Origin: Enterovirga aerilata
GTDB taxonomy: Bacteria; Pseudomonadota; Alphaproteobacteria; Rhizobiales; Beijerinckiaceae
Assembly (NCBI RefSeq): GCF_013044135.1
Contig: NZ_JABEPP010000006.1
Location: 310,001-374,000 of the forward strand
DNA length: 64,000 bases
Direction of reading: 5' to 3'
Position 1 is the first letter of the stretch, and each line of letters begins with the position of its first letter. Both the position numbers and the translations under genes were made by a program. Positions 43,565 through 52,808 of this stretch are shown piece by piece. The notes beneath the pieces are model-generated. The model saw only the letters and a program-made list of their open reading frames with translations, did no database searches and was not told the origin of the DNA.

Positions 43565-44694
43565 CGCCGCGACCCTGCGAGTTCCGCGAGGATTTCGGCC
43601 GTGCGGCGCGCGCCGTCGCGGGAGATCGCCACGGGCTCCGGACGCGGCCGCCGGAGGGCGGCGGCGACCGAGGTGGCGAGGCGCTCGGCCGAAAGCTCCG
43701 CCTCGGGCACCACCGCCGCGAGCCCCCGTTCCGCCAGCTTCTCGGCGCGGAGCCGCTGCTCCGTCTCGTGTCCGGCCTCGAAAGGCACGAGCACGGCCCG
43801 CGGCCTCGCGGCGAGGAGGTCCACGGCCGTGTTGTAGCCGGCCTGGCCGACGAAGAGCCCGCACCGCGCCATGAGGTCGCGAAAGTCGGGCCGCGCCCGC
43901 TCCAGCGTGACGTTGCCCGGGGCTGCGGCGAGAAGGCGGGCGAAGGCCGCCTCGCTCACGCCGCGCCCGACCAGGAGACGCCAAGACCGGCCGGGAACGC
44001 GGGAGGCGGCCCCGAGCGCCGCCTCGTAGAGCGGCATCGCGGCATCGCTCGACCCGCCCGAGACGAGGATCTCGCCGAGTTCCGGCCCGGGCTCCGGCTC
44101 CGCCTCCGCGTCGATGTAGCCCGTATACCGGATAAGGGCGCCGATGCCGTCCGCCGCGGGCCAGGAGGCTTCCAGGGAAACCAGGGCCGGGTCGCCATGC
44201 ACGAGCACGGCATCGTAGAGGTCCGCCAGGATGCGGTGCGCGCGCCGGACCTTCTCGGGCTTCTCCGGCGCGACCAGGATGTCGCGGACCGAGGACGCGA
44301 CCAGGGGCCTCGGCCGGAGCCGGTGCGCCGCTTCGACGAGAGCCGTGAATTCCTCCCCGAGAGAGCGGCGGCCGAACGGAAAGAGTTCCGTCACGAGGAC
44401 GTCCGGCCGCCGCTCGGCCAGGGTGCCGAGGAGCAGGGCGCGCCGCCGGCCGAGGTAGCCGGGGCCGACCTCCCTGCCGTCCGGGTCCCGCAGCGTCGAG
44501 AGGTCGTCCACCCGGCCCTGGACCGGCGGAAGCTGCACGAGCCGGTAGCCGCCGTCCCGGAGGATTGCCGTGGGACGCCCCCCGGAGACGAGCGTCGCCT
44601 CGTGGCCGTGCTCCGTGAGCGCGCGGGCGATCGCGGCGGCACGGGTCAGGTGGCCCGCACCGAGAAGGTGCGTCACCGCGATCAGGACCCGCAT
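43561..44694 (-). CDS. glycosyltransferase, GT28/MurG-like fold
   Basis: The 377-residue GT-B-fold protein has an N-terminal Gly-rich loop (THLLGAGHLTRAAAIARAL) and a C-terminal UDP-sugar-binding region (ILVSGGSSDAAMPLYEAAL, then DLMARCGLFVGQAGYNTAVDLLAAR and VPFEAGHETEQRLRAEKL). These parts match the glycosyltransferase family 28 C-terminal domain of MurG-like enzymes. Donor and acceptor are unknown. It lies 2 bp after the preceding glycosyltransferase gene and overlaps the deacetylase gene, so it is part of one coupled unit. Confidence 0.85.
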   Translation of the reverse strand: MRVLIAVTHLLGAGHLTRAAAIARALTEHGHEATLVSGGRPTAILRDGGYRLVQLPPVQGRVDDLSTLRDPDGREVGPGYLGRRRALLLGTLAERRPDVLVTELFPFGRRSLGEEFTALVEAAHRLRPRPLVASSVRDILVAPEKPEKVRRAHRILADLYDAVLVHGDPALVSLEASWPAADGIGALIRYTGYIDAEAEPEPGPELGEILVSGGSSDAAMPLYEAALGAASRVPGRSWRLLVGRGVSEAAFARLLAAAPGNVTLERARPDFRDLMARCGLFVGQAGYNTAVDLLAARPRAVLVPFEAGHETEQRLRAEKLAERGLAAVVPEAELSAERLATSVAAALRRPRPEPVAISRDGARRTAEILAELAGSRR

Positions 44695-44696
44695 CC

Positions 44697-45818
44697 TCAA
44701 GCGGCTCCGGGCAGGGCGACGAGCGGCCCGAGCGCCTCGCGCAGGATCGCCGCGGCGCCGGCGAGGCTCCGCTCGCGCCGGACGAAGCGGAGCGCCGCCT
44801 CGCCCATTTCGGCGCGGCGGACCGGGTCGCCGACCAGGGCCGCGACCGCCTCCGCGAAAGCGCCCGTCTCGCCGGGAGGCGCGAGACGGCCCGTGACCCC
44901 GTCCAGGACCACGTCGGGGACGCCGCCGCAGCGGCCTGCCACGACCGGGCAGCCCTGCGCCTGCGCCTCCAGGAGCGCCATGCCGTAGGCCTCGTTGACG
45001 GCCGGCCAGACCAGGAGGTCGGCATGGGCATAGAGGCTCGCGAGCGACGCCTCGTCCCTTGCCCCGAGCAGGGTCACGCGGCTGCCGAATCCGGCGAAGA
45101 GCCGCTCCACCTCGGGGCGGGCCATCCCGTCGCCCGCGACGTCCAGAAACCAGGGCAGGTCGGGGATGCGCGCAAGGGCCTCGGCGAGGATGCGGTAGGA
45201 GGAGAGCTTGTCGCCCGGCCGCATCATGCCGACGGCGAGGAGCCGGACCGAACCGGAGGATCGGCGCGAGGAGACGGCGAGCGGCGCGGCATCGACGAAG
45301 GGCGGCAGGGCGATCAGGCGCTGTCCGGGGCGGAGCGCCCGCTCCAGGCATTCCCGATCCTGCCCGGTCATGACGAACAGCGTGTCCGCAGCCGCGATCG
45401 CATCCTCGGCGGCGGCGTTTGCGAAAGCATAGGGCCCGCCGGCGCGCTTCGGCGCCCGCGAGGCCTCGGCGATGACGTAGGGGATGCCGAGCCGCCTCGC
45501 GATCTCGGGTCCGAGATGGTCCGGCGCCTTGTAGTAGCAATGGTAGGTGAACCAGAGGCGCGGGCGCGCCTGGGCCGGGCTCCGGGCATAGCCCGCGGCG
45601 AGGCGCTCGGCCTCCTCCAGGCTCGCCGCGCGGATCGCCCGCTGCCGGACCTCGTCGCCTCCGGCTTCCCAGGTCCTGATCCGGCTCGCGATCTCGGGCG
45701 CGTAGCCAGCGCTCCCCAGCGCGCGCAGCAGCAGGCGCGCCATCGTCCTGTCCCCCGAAGGCTGGGCGTGGTCCGGCGGCTTCATGGGCGCGTAGAAGGC
45801 GACCGGCACGGGATTCAT
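44697..45818 (-). CDS. glycosyltransferase family 4 protein
   Basis: The 373-residue protein has the GT4 C-terminal pattern: RLLAVGMMRPGDKLSSYRILAEAL, DVAGDGMARPE, LYAHADLLVWPAVNEAYGMALLEAQAQGCPVVAG with the catalytic-type E-x7-E (NEAYGMALLE). It probably adds a hexose or hexosamine from a nucleotide sugar to the growing glycan. The ATG overlaps the upstream gene's stop (ATGA). The N-terminus (MNPVPVAFYAPMKPPDHA) contains an apparent acceptor-side loop and no membrane helix. Confidence 0.87.
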   Translation of the reverse strand: MNPVPVAFYAPMKPPDHAQPSGDRTMARLLLRALGSAGYAPEIASRIRTWEAGGDEVRQRAIRAASLEEAERLAAGYARSPAQARPRLWFTYHCYYKAPDHLGPEIARRLGIPYVIAEASRAPKRAGGPYAFANAAAEDAIAAADTLFVMTGQDRECLERALRPGQRLIALPPFVDAAPLAVSSRRSSGSVRLLAVGMMRPGDKLSSYRILAEALARIPDLPWFLDVAGDGMARPEVERLFAGFGSRVTLLGARDEASLASLYAHADLLVWPAVNEAYGMALLEAQAQGCPVVAGRCGGVPDVVLDGVTGRLAPPGETGAFAEAVAALVGDPVRRAEMGEAALRFVRRERSLAGAAAILREALGPLVALPGAA

Positions 45819-47101
45819 GCCGCCGCGTCCGCCGCCCTGGCCGGAGAGCTTCCGGCCTGGCCGAGCCGCGCTGCGAGCCGGTCGAACCCTGCCTCGGCCC
45901 TGAACTCGCTCGTGAGCCGCGCATGGGCCGAGCGGCCGAGCGCCAGGCGCCGCTCAGGCTCGCGCGCGAGCCCGTTGAGCGCGTTGGACAGCTCCTCCCA
46001 CGAGCCCGGCGCGACGAGCACGCCGTCCTCTCCCTCGCGCACGAATTCCGGGATGCCCGCGAAGCGGGTGGAGAGGATCGCGAGCGCCTGGGACGCCGCT
46101 TCCAGGAGGACGTTCGGCAGCCCGTCGCGGTCGCCGCTCCGCGTGTCCTTCGCGGCGAGCGCGAAGAGATCCGCCTCGCGCAGGAGCGCGACGATGTCCG
46201 GCTGCGCCCGGGGGCCCAGGAAGGCGACCCGGCTCGCGATCCCGAGCTCCCCGGCGAGCCTCTTCAGCGCGGCCAAACCCTCGCCGCCGCCGACATGGGC
46301 GAAGCGCCAATGCAGGTCCGGCGGGAGGGCGGCCAGCGCCCGGAGGAGGTCGTCGAAGCCCTTCTTCGCCACCGCCCGGCCGACGGAGACGATGCGGACC
46401 GGGTCCGCCGGGTCGGAGCCGTCGCGGCCGGGCCGTGTCTCCGGCGGGGCCGGAAAGCGGGTGAGGTCGAGGCCGTGATAGACGAGCTCGACCCGCGCCG
46501 GATCCGGCGCAAGGCCGCGGAGGCGGGCCGCCCCGTCCCGCGTGCAGGTCACGCCCCAGCGCGCCTCCGCGAGCTTGTCGCGCAGCTCCCAGTCCGGGCT
46601 CGTCCAGATGTCCTTGGCATGCGCCGAAAAGGTCCAGGGAAGGCCGGTCAGGAGGGCCGAATAGCGGGCGACGGAGGCGGGCGTGTGCAGATAATGCACG
46701 TGCAGATGCCGGACCTCGCCGGGCAGCTCGCGCGCGAGCACCAGGGCCTGCCCGAGCCGGCGCATGCGGTTCGGGGTCGGATCGCGCCGGAGGTCGCGCC
46801 ATCCGGCCCGCAGGAAGGCTCCGAATCCCGGCCGGCGGATCCCGGCGAGCAGCCCGCGCAGGACCCGCACCGGCTCCTGGTAGAGGTATTCCGGAAGGTA
46901 CCGGACGGGCGCCTCGATCTCCCGATGCACCGGATGGGTGAAGCGCTCCGTCGGATGGCGCAGGGACCAGATCTCGATCGCGAGCCCGCGCTGCTCCAGA
47001 CCGCGGATCTCCTGCGCGATGAAGGTCTCGGAGAGCCGCGGATAGCCTTTGACGAGGATCGCGACCCGGCTCGGCGCGTCCCCGCCCTCGGGTCCCGTCA
47101 C
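45815..47101 (-). CDS. glycosyltransferase family 4 protein (exopolysaccharide type)
   Basis: The 428-residue GT-B protein begins with RVAILVKGYPRLSETFIAQEI, a phrase typical of exopolysaccharide glycosyltransferases. The C-terminal donor domain has IVSVGRAVAKKGFDDLLRAL, FAHVGGGEGLAALKRLA and the E-rich motif DGLPNVLLEAASQALAILST. The start is GTG, sharing GTGA with the stop of the preceding gene. A longer frame upstream would overlap that gene by nearly 290 bp and is unlikely. It is the second gene of the glycan operon. Confidence 0.88.
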   Translation of the reverse strand: MTGPEGGDAPSRVAILVKGYPRLSETFIAQEIRGLEQRGLAIEIWSLRHPTERFTHPVHREIEAPVRYLPEYLYQEPVRVLRGLLAGIRRPGFGAFLRAGWRDLRRDPTPNRMRRLGQALVLARELPGEVRHLHVHYLHTPASVARYSALLTGLPWTFSAHAKDIWTSPDWELRDKLAEARWGVTCTRDGAARLRGLAPDPARVELVYHGLDLTRFPAPPETRPGRDGSDPADPVRIVSVGRAVAKKGFDDLLRALAALPPDLHWRFAHVGGGEGLAALKRLAGELGIASRVAFLGPRAQPDIVALLREADLFALAAKDTRSGDRDGLPNVLLEAASQALAILSTRFAGIPEFVREGEDGVLVAPGSWEELSNALNGLAREPERRLALGRSAHARLTSEFRAEAGFDRLAARLGQAGSSPARAADAAA

Positions 47102-48360
47102 TCCGCAGCCTGCAGCCCCGGCGCGGCCTCGAGCACGGCCGAGAACCGTTCCCGGATGACGTCCAGCCCGTCCAGCAGGCGCGGGACGACGATGTCGGAC
47201 GGCTTGTTCTGGCCGGGCAGGCTCCGCAGCGCCTCCGCCATCAGCCCGGGATCGCGGCCTTCCCCGTTCTCCACGAGCGCGCGCACGAGCCCGAGCCGCT
47301 CGGCCTCGATCGCCCGGATGAGCTGCTCGCGCCGCGGCCGGGTGCGCGGCACGATGAGCGACGGCTTGTCGACGGACAGGATCTCGCAAAAGGTGTTGTA
47401 GCCGCCCATCGCGACCACGCCCGCCGCCTTGCGCATGAGGAGCTCGAGCTTGGTGTCGAACGAGATGGCGTCGAGCTTCGGATGGCGGCCGATGCGCTCC
47501 ATGAGGCGGCGGCGGTGATCGCGGCTGATGAAGGGCCCGAACACGATGAGCGCCGGAAGCTCGATGCGCTCCTCCGCCTCGTAGGCGGAGACCACCCAGT
47601 CGATCACGTCCTCGCCGTCGCCTCCGCCCCCGGTCGTGACCAGGATGAAGGGCTGCCGGGTGATCTTGGGATGGTAGGTCAGGGACGAGGTGGTCGGCAT
47701 CTCGCGGCGGAGATAGCCGGTATAGGTGGTGCGGCGCTCGAGCCGGGCCGGCAGATCGAGGCAGTCGAGCGGGCGGTAGACCTCCGGCAGGCCGTAGACC
47801 CAGATCTCGTCATAGAACCGGGCCAGGATCTCGGTCGCGCCCTTGCGCTCCCATTCCGGAACCAGGAGCGCCGGCTCGTCGAGCACGTCCCGGACCCCGA
47901 GCACGATGCGGCAGCCGCGCGCCCGCAGGTGCTCGAGCGCCGGCACGATCTCGCCCCGGAAGCCGGTCGGCTCCTTGTCGACGATGAAGATGTCCGGCCG
48001 GAAGCTCACGGCGGCTTCGAGGATCAGGGCCTCGCGCAGCCGCACCGCCTCCTCGATCGGGACGTTCAGGTTGAGGCTGCGGTAGTCGCCGTCCGGCTGC
48101 TTCGTCACGCCGGGGATGCGGACGTAGTCCACGCCCTTCCCGAACTCGAAGCTGCCGATCACCGGGGAGCCCGACAGGATCAGGACCGAGGCGCCCGGCC
48201 GCTCGGGGACGAGCGCATTCGCGATCGCCCGGGACCTGCGCAGATGCCCCAGGCCGAACGTGTCGTGGCTGTAGATGAGGACGCGGACCGAACCCGCTGA
48301 AGCCTGTGGGTCGGGCATCCCGTGCGGAGACAAGCGATCCTCTTCCCCTCCAAACGCCAT
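47098..48360 (-). CDS. MurG-like glycosyltransferase, first gene of the glycan operon
   Basis: The 420-residue protein has a strong N-terminal motif (VRVLIYSHDTFGLGHLRRSRAIANAL) and a C-terminal MurG-like part (FILVTTGGGGDGEDVIDW, AAGVVAMGGYNTFCEIL, IVPRTRPRREQLIRA). It belongs to a family often annotated as glycosyltransferase or UDP-glucosyltransferase-like proteins next to GT4 genes. Two starts are possible: the ATG at 48360 (MAFGGEEDRL) and the ATG at 48318 (MPDPQASAG). I give the first, which has AGAAGG close by. It is divergent from the ABC gene across about 165 bp. Confidence 0.82.
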   Translation of the reverse strand: MAFGGEEDRLSPHGMPDPQASAGSVRVLIYSHDTFGLGHLRRSRAIANALVPERPGASVLILSGSPVIGSFEFGKGVDYVRIPGVTKQPDGDYRSLNLNVPIEEAVRLREALILEAAVSFRPDIFIVDKEPTGFRGEIVPALEHLRARGCRIVLGVRDVLDEPALLVPEWERKGATEILARFYDEIWVYGLPEVYRPLDCLDLPARLERRTTYTGYLRREMPTTSSLTYHPKITRQPFILVTTGGGGDGEDVIDWVVSAYEAEERIELPALIVFGPFISRDHRRRLMERIGRHPKLDAISFDTKLELLMRKAAGVVAMGGYNTFCEILSVDKPSLIVPRTRPRREQLIRAIEAERLGLVRALVENGEGRDPGLMAEALRSLPGQNKPSDIVVPRLLDGLDVIRERFSAVLEAAPGLQAAE

Positions 48361-48524
48361 GCCTTCTCGTCCGCGCAGAGGGTGGGCCGAATGCGGCGAT
48401 CGCCGCCAGCCTTCTAGCACAGGACGGCGGCGCCGATCACCCCCATGCCCGATCGGGGCGCGGTCGCTGCGGTTGCGCGCCGGCGCTGCGCCTGCGATGC
48501 AGGGCATGCTACCCTCGCCCCGAG

Positions 48525-51227
48525 ATGGACAAGAGCCTCTTCCGCTACATCTGGCGGCACTCCAAGCGCGATCAGCTGATCATCTTCATGGTCGTGATCG
48601 CGTCGCTGCCGTTCTACTACATGTCGCTGGACCTGCCGCGGAAGATCGTCAACGAGGCCATCCAGGGCCGCGCCTTCGAGCAGGGCCGCCAGACCGCCAA
48701 GTTCCTGGACATCAGCATCTCCCTGCCGGCCTGGCTCGGCGGGCACAGGTTCGACTTCTTCGAAGGATTCGAGGTCGGGCGCCTGCACCTCCTCTTCGGC
48801 CTGTCGTTCCTGTTCCTGTTCTTCGTCCTCGTGAACGGCGCCTTCAAGTACTGGATCAACGTCGCGAAGGGGGCGCTGGGCGAGCGCATGATGCGCCGCA
48901 TGCGCTTCGAGCTGTTCAGCCTGGCCCTGCGCTTCACGCCGGAGACGCTGCGGACGGTGAAGTCCTCGGAGGCCGCCACCATCATCAAGGACGAGGTCGA
49001 GCCGATCGGCGGCTTCATCGGCGACGCCTTCGTCCAGCCGGTCTTTCTCGGCACCCAGGCCGCAACCGCGCTTCTCTTCATCCTCATGCAGAGCGTCTGG
49101 CTCGGCCTCATCGCGGCGGCGGTGGTCGGGGTTCAGCTCGTCGTGATCCCGCGGATGCGGCGCGAGCTTCTCCGGCTCGGGCGCATGCGCCAGATCGCCT
49201 CGCGCCGGCTCGCCGGGCGCATCAGCGAGGTGATCGACGGCATGGAGGCGGTCCATGTCCACCAGACCGCGCGCTGGGAACGCGCCGAGATCGGCCACCG
49301 GCTCTACGAGCTCTTCGACATCCGCTTCCGCATCTACAAGCGGAAGTTCATCGTCAAATTCCTGAACAACCTGCTCGCCCAGCTCACGCCTTTCTTCTTC
49401 TACGCGTTCGGCGGCTATTTCGCCCTGCAGGGCCGGCTCGACATCGGACAGCTCGTCGCCGTGATCGCGGCCTATCGGGAGCTGCCGCCGCCCTTGAAGG
49501 AGCTGATCGACTGGGATCAGCAGCGGCTCGACGTGCAGGTGAAATACGACCAGGTCGTCGCCTATTTCGCCGCCGAGAAGCTGCTCGCCGAGCATGCGGA
49601 GGAGGAAGCCGAGGCGCAGGACATGGAGCTCGTCGGTCCGCTCGAGGTGAGGCACCTCACGATTCTCGACGCTCACGGCTCGGCCCTGATCGCCGGGGCG
49701 GACCTGGACCTTCGGCTTCCTGCCCGGATCGGCGTTGCGGCCGAGACGGGAAATGCCGCGAGCGTGTTCGCCCGGCTCATCGCGCGCCGGCCCGTCGAAT
49801 TCTCCGGCGAGGTGCGGATCGCCGGCCACGACCTGACCGAGATACCGGCCTCCGTCGTCGGGCGGCGCATCGCCTATGCGGGGGTCGAGCCGATCCTCTT
49901 CCCCGGCAGCATCCGCGACAATATCCTCTACGGCCTGCGGCAGCGTCCCATGACCAGCGCCGAGCAGAGCGAGCTGGATCGGAGATTGCAGGAGGCGAAG
50001 CGCACGGGGAACCCGCTCGATACGCCGGAGGCGGACTGGATCGACCTGTCCCGCTCGGGTGCCGCAAGCCGCGAGGAACTCGACGACCGCATCGTCGAGC
50101 TCCTCGGCCGTATCGGCCTGCGGGACGATCTCTACCGCTTCGGCCTCGGCGGAACGATCAACCCGGAGCGCCATCCGGAGCTCGCCGAGCGCCTCGTCGA
50201 GGCTCGCGAACGGCTCCATCGACGGCTCGAGGAGGAGGGGCTGTCGGAACTCGTCGAGTTCTTCGATCCCGACCGGTACAATCAGCACGCCACCGTGGCC
50301 GAAAACCTCCTGTTCGGCGTGCCGACGAGCCAGAGCCTCACGGGACGGGCCCTCGCCGGCGACATCCATTTCCGCGAAGCGCTCGACCGGGCCGAGCTCA
50401 CGCAGGACCTGGTCGCGATGGGCGCCCGCATCGCCGAGACCATGGTCGACATCTTCAAGGGCCTGCCGCTCGGCCATCCGCTCTTCGACCAGTTCTCCTT
50501 CGTTCACGCGGACGAGCTCGGCGAATTCGAGAAGATCCTGAAGCGGCTCGGGATGTCCGGCCGCGGCGGCGCAACCCGCGAGGACAGGGAGCGTCTCCTG
50601 GCGCTCACGCTGCCCTATGTCGAACCCCGCCACCGGCTCGGGCTCCTCGACGAGGCCATGATGGAGCGCCTGCTCGCGGGCCGCGCCCAGGTTCGCGAGA
50701 TCCTGTTCCGGCACGGCCGCAACGACGTCCGGTTCTACGAGCCCGACAGCCTGAACCCGGCTGCCACCGTGCGCGACAACCTCCTGTTCGGCCGCGTGAA
50801 CGACCGGATCGCCGACGCACGGGAGCGGGTGCGGCTGATCGGGGCGGAGATCATCGAGGAAATGTCCCTCCGCGCGGGGATCGAGCGGGTCGGCCTCGAT
50901 CACCAGGTCGGGCCGGCGGGACGGCTCCTCACCTCGCCGCAGCGTGCGGCCGTCAACCTGCTGCGCTGCGTGGTGAAGCGGCCCGACATCCTGGTCGTCG
51001 ACGGCGCGCTCGCCGCGTTCGGGGAGAGCCGGGCGGACGCCGTTCTCGACATGCTGACGGACGAGACCGCCGGGCGCACGCTCCTCGTGGTCCTGTCGAA
51101 CGAGCGTCGCGCCGACATGTTCGATGTTCTCGTGCGATTCTCCGCCGGCGGCGGCGCGGAGGTGAGGCGGCGGGAGGCGGCGGGATCCGTCCCGCGGGAT
51201 GAAGCCGCGTCGGCGGCTGCGGAGTAG
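48525..51227 (+). CDS. ABC exporter-like protein with degenerate nucleotide-binding domain
   Basis: The protein has 900 residues. Residues 10-345 are an ABC exporter membrane domain (helices near 18-35, 88-110, 175-205, 288-316). Residues 370-870 follow the order of an ABC ATPase, but every catalytic motif is altered. Walker A reads ETGNAAS (407-413, no Lys), the signature reads LTSPQRAAV (802-810), Walker B is ILVVDGALAAFGES (no catalytic Glu) and the switch His is missing (VVLSNERR). About 280 extra residues separate the Q-loop from the signature, with Q-loop-like motifs repeated three times (IRDNILYG near 463, VAENLLFG near 591, VRDNLLFG near 749). It is probably not a normal ATPase. Context suggests export or regulation of the neighbouring glycan. 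Confidence 0.85.
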   Translation: MDKSLFRYIWRHSKRDQLIIFMVVIASLPFYYMSLDLPRKIVNEAIQGRAFEQGRQTAKFLDISISLPAWLGGHRFDFFEGFEVGRLHLLFGLSFLFLFFVLVNGAFKYWINVAKGALGERMMRRMRFELFSLALRFTPETLRTVKSSEAATIIKDEVEPIGGFIGDAFVQPVFLGTQAATALLFILMQSVWLGLIAAAVVGVQLVVIPRMRRELLRLGRMRQIASRRLAGRISEVIDGMEAVHVHQTARWERAEIGHRLYELFDIRFRIYKRKFIVKFLNNLLAQLTPFFFYAFGGYFALQGRLDIGQLVAVIAAYRELPPPLKELIDWDQQRLDVQVKYDQVVAYFAAEKLLAEHAEEEAEAQDMELVGPLEVRHLTILDAHGSALIAGADLDLRLPARIGVAAETGNAASVFARLIARRPVEFSGEVRIAGHDLTEIPASVVGRRIAYAGVEPILFPGSIRDNILYGLRQRPMTSAEQSELDRRLQEAKRTGNPLDTPEADWIDLSRSGAASREELDDRIVELLGRIGLRDDLYRFGLGGTINPERHPELAERLVEARERLHRRLEEEGLSELVEFFDPDRYNQHATVAENLLFGVPTSQSLTGRALAGDIHFREALDRAELTQDLVAMGARIAETMVDIFKGLPLGHPLFDQFSFVHADELGEFEKILKRLGMSGRGGATREDRERLLALTLPYVEPRHRLGLLDEAMMERLLAGRAQVREILFRHGRNDVRFYEPDSLNPAATVRDNLLFGRVNDRIADARERVRLIGAEIIEEMSLRAGIERVGLDHQVGPAGRLLTSPQRAAVNLLRCVVKRPDILVVDGALAAFGESRADAVLDMLTDETAGRTLLVVLSNERRADMFDVLVRFSAGGGAEVRRREAAGSVPRDEAASAAAE

Positions 51228-51244
51228 GTGATGAGGTCGGTTCG

Positions 51245-51697
51245 ATGACGCTGGATTCCGAGGTTCTCTCGCTGCGGCAGGTTCCGATGTTCCGGGACAT
51301 CGACCCTTCGCGGCTCAAGCTTCTCGCCTTCACGTCGGAGCGGATCCATTTCGCGAAGGGGCAGCGCTTCTTCTCGCAGGGCGACGCGGCGGACGCGGCC
51401 TATGTGATCCTGGACGGCTGCGCGGAGGTGGTGCTGGACAATCCGGGCGGGCCCGTGAAGGTCGCCGAACTCGGGCGCAACGACCTCGTGGGCGAGATGG
51501 GCATCCTGTCGGATTCGCCGCGCTCCGCCACGGTGATCGCCACCGAGCCGTCCTCGGCACTGCGGATCGACAAGCGGGTCTTCCTTGAGCTTCTGAGCCA
51601 GTTCCCGCAGATGTCGATCGCCGTGATGCGGGAGCTCGCGAACCGGCTGGAGCGGACCAATGCCCAGCTGCTCTCGCGCTCGCCGCGGCCGGTCTGA
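51245..51697 (+). CDS. cyclic nucleotide-binding domain protein
   Basis: The 150-residue protein consists almost only of a cNMP-binding (CRP-like) beta-barrel: LRQVPMFRDIDPSRLKLLAFTSE, FFSQGDAADAAYVILDGCAEVVL, ELGRNDLVGEMGILSDSPRSATVIA, with the phosphate-binding cassette GEMGIL..SPRSA. A C-terminal helix follows. No DNA-binding helix-turn-helix is present, so it is not a transcription factor by itself. It lies 17 bp after the degenerate ABC gene and could be a soluble regulator of it. Confidence 0.9.
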   Translation: MTLDSEVLSLRQVPMFRDIDPSRLKLLAFTSERIHFAKGQRFFSQGDAADAAYVILDGCAEVVLDNPGGPVKVAELGRNDLVGEMGILSDSPRSATVIATEPSSALRIDKRVFLELLSQFPQMSIAVMRELANRLERTNAQLLSRSPRPV

Positions 51698-51720
51698 GCG
51701 AGTTCGAACGAGGCGGATTC

Positions 51721-52479
51721 ATGGATCTCGGTGCGAGTCTGGCGGGGCGTCACGTCCTGGTCACGGGGGCGTCCAGCGGGCTGGGCGAGCATTTCGCCAA
51801 GCTCGTCGCCCGCTGCGGCGCGAGGGTCACGGTCGCGGCGCGGCGGCGGGAGCGCCTCGACGAGCTCTCGGCGACCCTGGCCGAGCTCGGCTCGCCGGAG
51901 GTGCGTGCGCTCGAGCTCGACGTCACCGATGCCGGCTCGGTCGAGGCGGCGCTGGCAGCTGCAGGCCGGATCGACGTCCTGGTGAACAATGCGGGGATAT
52001 CGGACGGCCGCCCGGCGCTCGACATCCCGCTCGATCTCTACGACGCCGTCGTCGATACGAACCTGCGCGGCGTCTGGCTGCTCTCCACCGGGGCCGCCCG
52101 CGCCTGGCGCGATTCGGGGCAGGGCGGCGTGATCGTCAACATCGCGTCGATCCTGTCCTTCCGGGTGACCGGGGCCGTTCCCGTCTACGCTGCTTCCAAG
52201 GCCGCCGTCCTGCAGCTCACCTCCGCGCTCGCGCTGGAATGGGCCAGGTACGGCATCCGCGTGAACGCGCTCGCGCCGGGCTACATCGCGACCGAGATGA
52301 ACTCGGAGTTCTTCGAGACGGATGCCGGCAAGGCCATGATCAAGCGCATTCCGATGCGCCGGCTCGGCAACCCGACCGACCTCGACGGCGCCTTCCTCCT
52401 GCTTGCGGGCGACGCGTCGGCATGGATGACGGGCACCTGCATCACGGTGGATGGCGGGCACCTGGTTTCCTCGCTCTGA
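51721..52479 (+). CDS. SDR-family oxidoreductase
   Basis: The 252-residue classical short-chain dehydrogenase has TGASSGLG (15-22), NNAG (89-92), S143 in NIASILSF and YAASK (Y156, K160). The extended length and the C-terminal ITVDGGH are normal for the FabG-like branch. The substrate is unknown. It follows the cyclic-nucleotide-binding gene at 23 bp with an AGGCGG ribosome-binding site and is probably in the same transcript. Confidence 0.92.
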   Translation: MDLGASLAGRHVLVTGASSGLGEHFAKLVARCGARVTVAARRRERLDELSATLAELGSPEVRALELDVTDAGSVEAALAAAGRIDVLVNNAGISDGRPALDIPLDLYDAVVDTNLRGVWLLSTGAARAWRDSGQGGVIVNIASILSFRVTGAVPVYAASKAAVLQLTSALALEWARYGIRVNALAPGYIATEMNSEFFETDAGKAMIKRIPMRRLGNPTDLDGAFLLLAGDASAWMTGTCITVDGGHLVSSL

Positions 52480-52514
52480 CGGGTCCGCCTCCCGGCGGGG
52501 CGCGGCAGCGCGCC

Positions 52515-52751
52515 TCAGAACGCCTTGAAGGTGATGATGGTGCGGGTGTCGGCGATGTCCGGGATCGGATGGACGTTCTCGGCCACGAAATGGCCGATAT
52601 CGACGTCGTCGTCGACGTGGAACTTGGCCAGGATGTCGTAATTGCCGGCTGTCGAATAGATCTCGGAGGCGATCTCCCGGTCCGCCAGCGCGCTCGCGAC
52701 CGGATAGGTCTTGCCCAGTTTGCACTTGATCTCGACGAAGAAGGTCTGCAT
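52515..52751 (-). CDS. stand-alone Lrp/AsnC ligand-binding (RAM) domain protein
   Basis: The 78-residue protein is only the effector-binding half of an Lrp/AsnC regulator: MQTFFVEIKCKLGKTYPVA, EIYSTAGNYDILAKFHV, and ending TRTIITFKAF. There is no helix-turn-helix. Such stand-alone domains may sense amino acids and modulate full-length Lrp proteins by mixed oligomers. The gene is probably separate from its upstream neighbour (57 bp gap) and converges with the SDR gene. Confidence 0.88.
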   Translation of the reverse strand: MQTFFVEIKCKLGKTYPVASALADREIASEIYSTAGNYDILAKFHVDDDVDIGHFVAENVHPIPDIADTRTIITFKAF

Positions 52752-52808
52752 CCGCGCCCTCGCATCCGGCCTGGCCGGCCCCCGGCTTAGCGGAGCCGCG
52801 CGGGAGCT

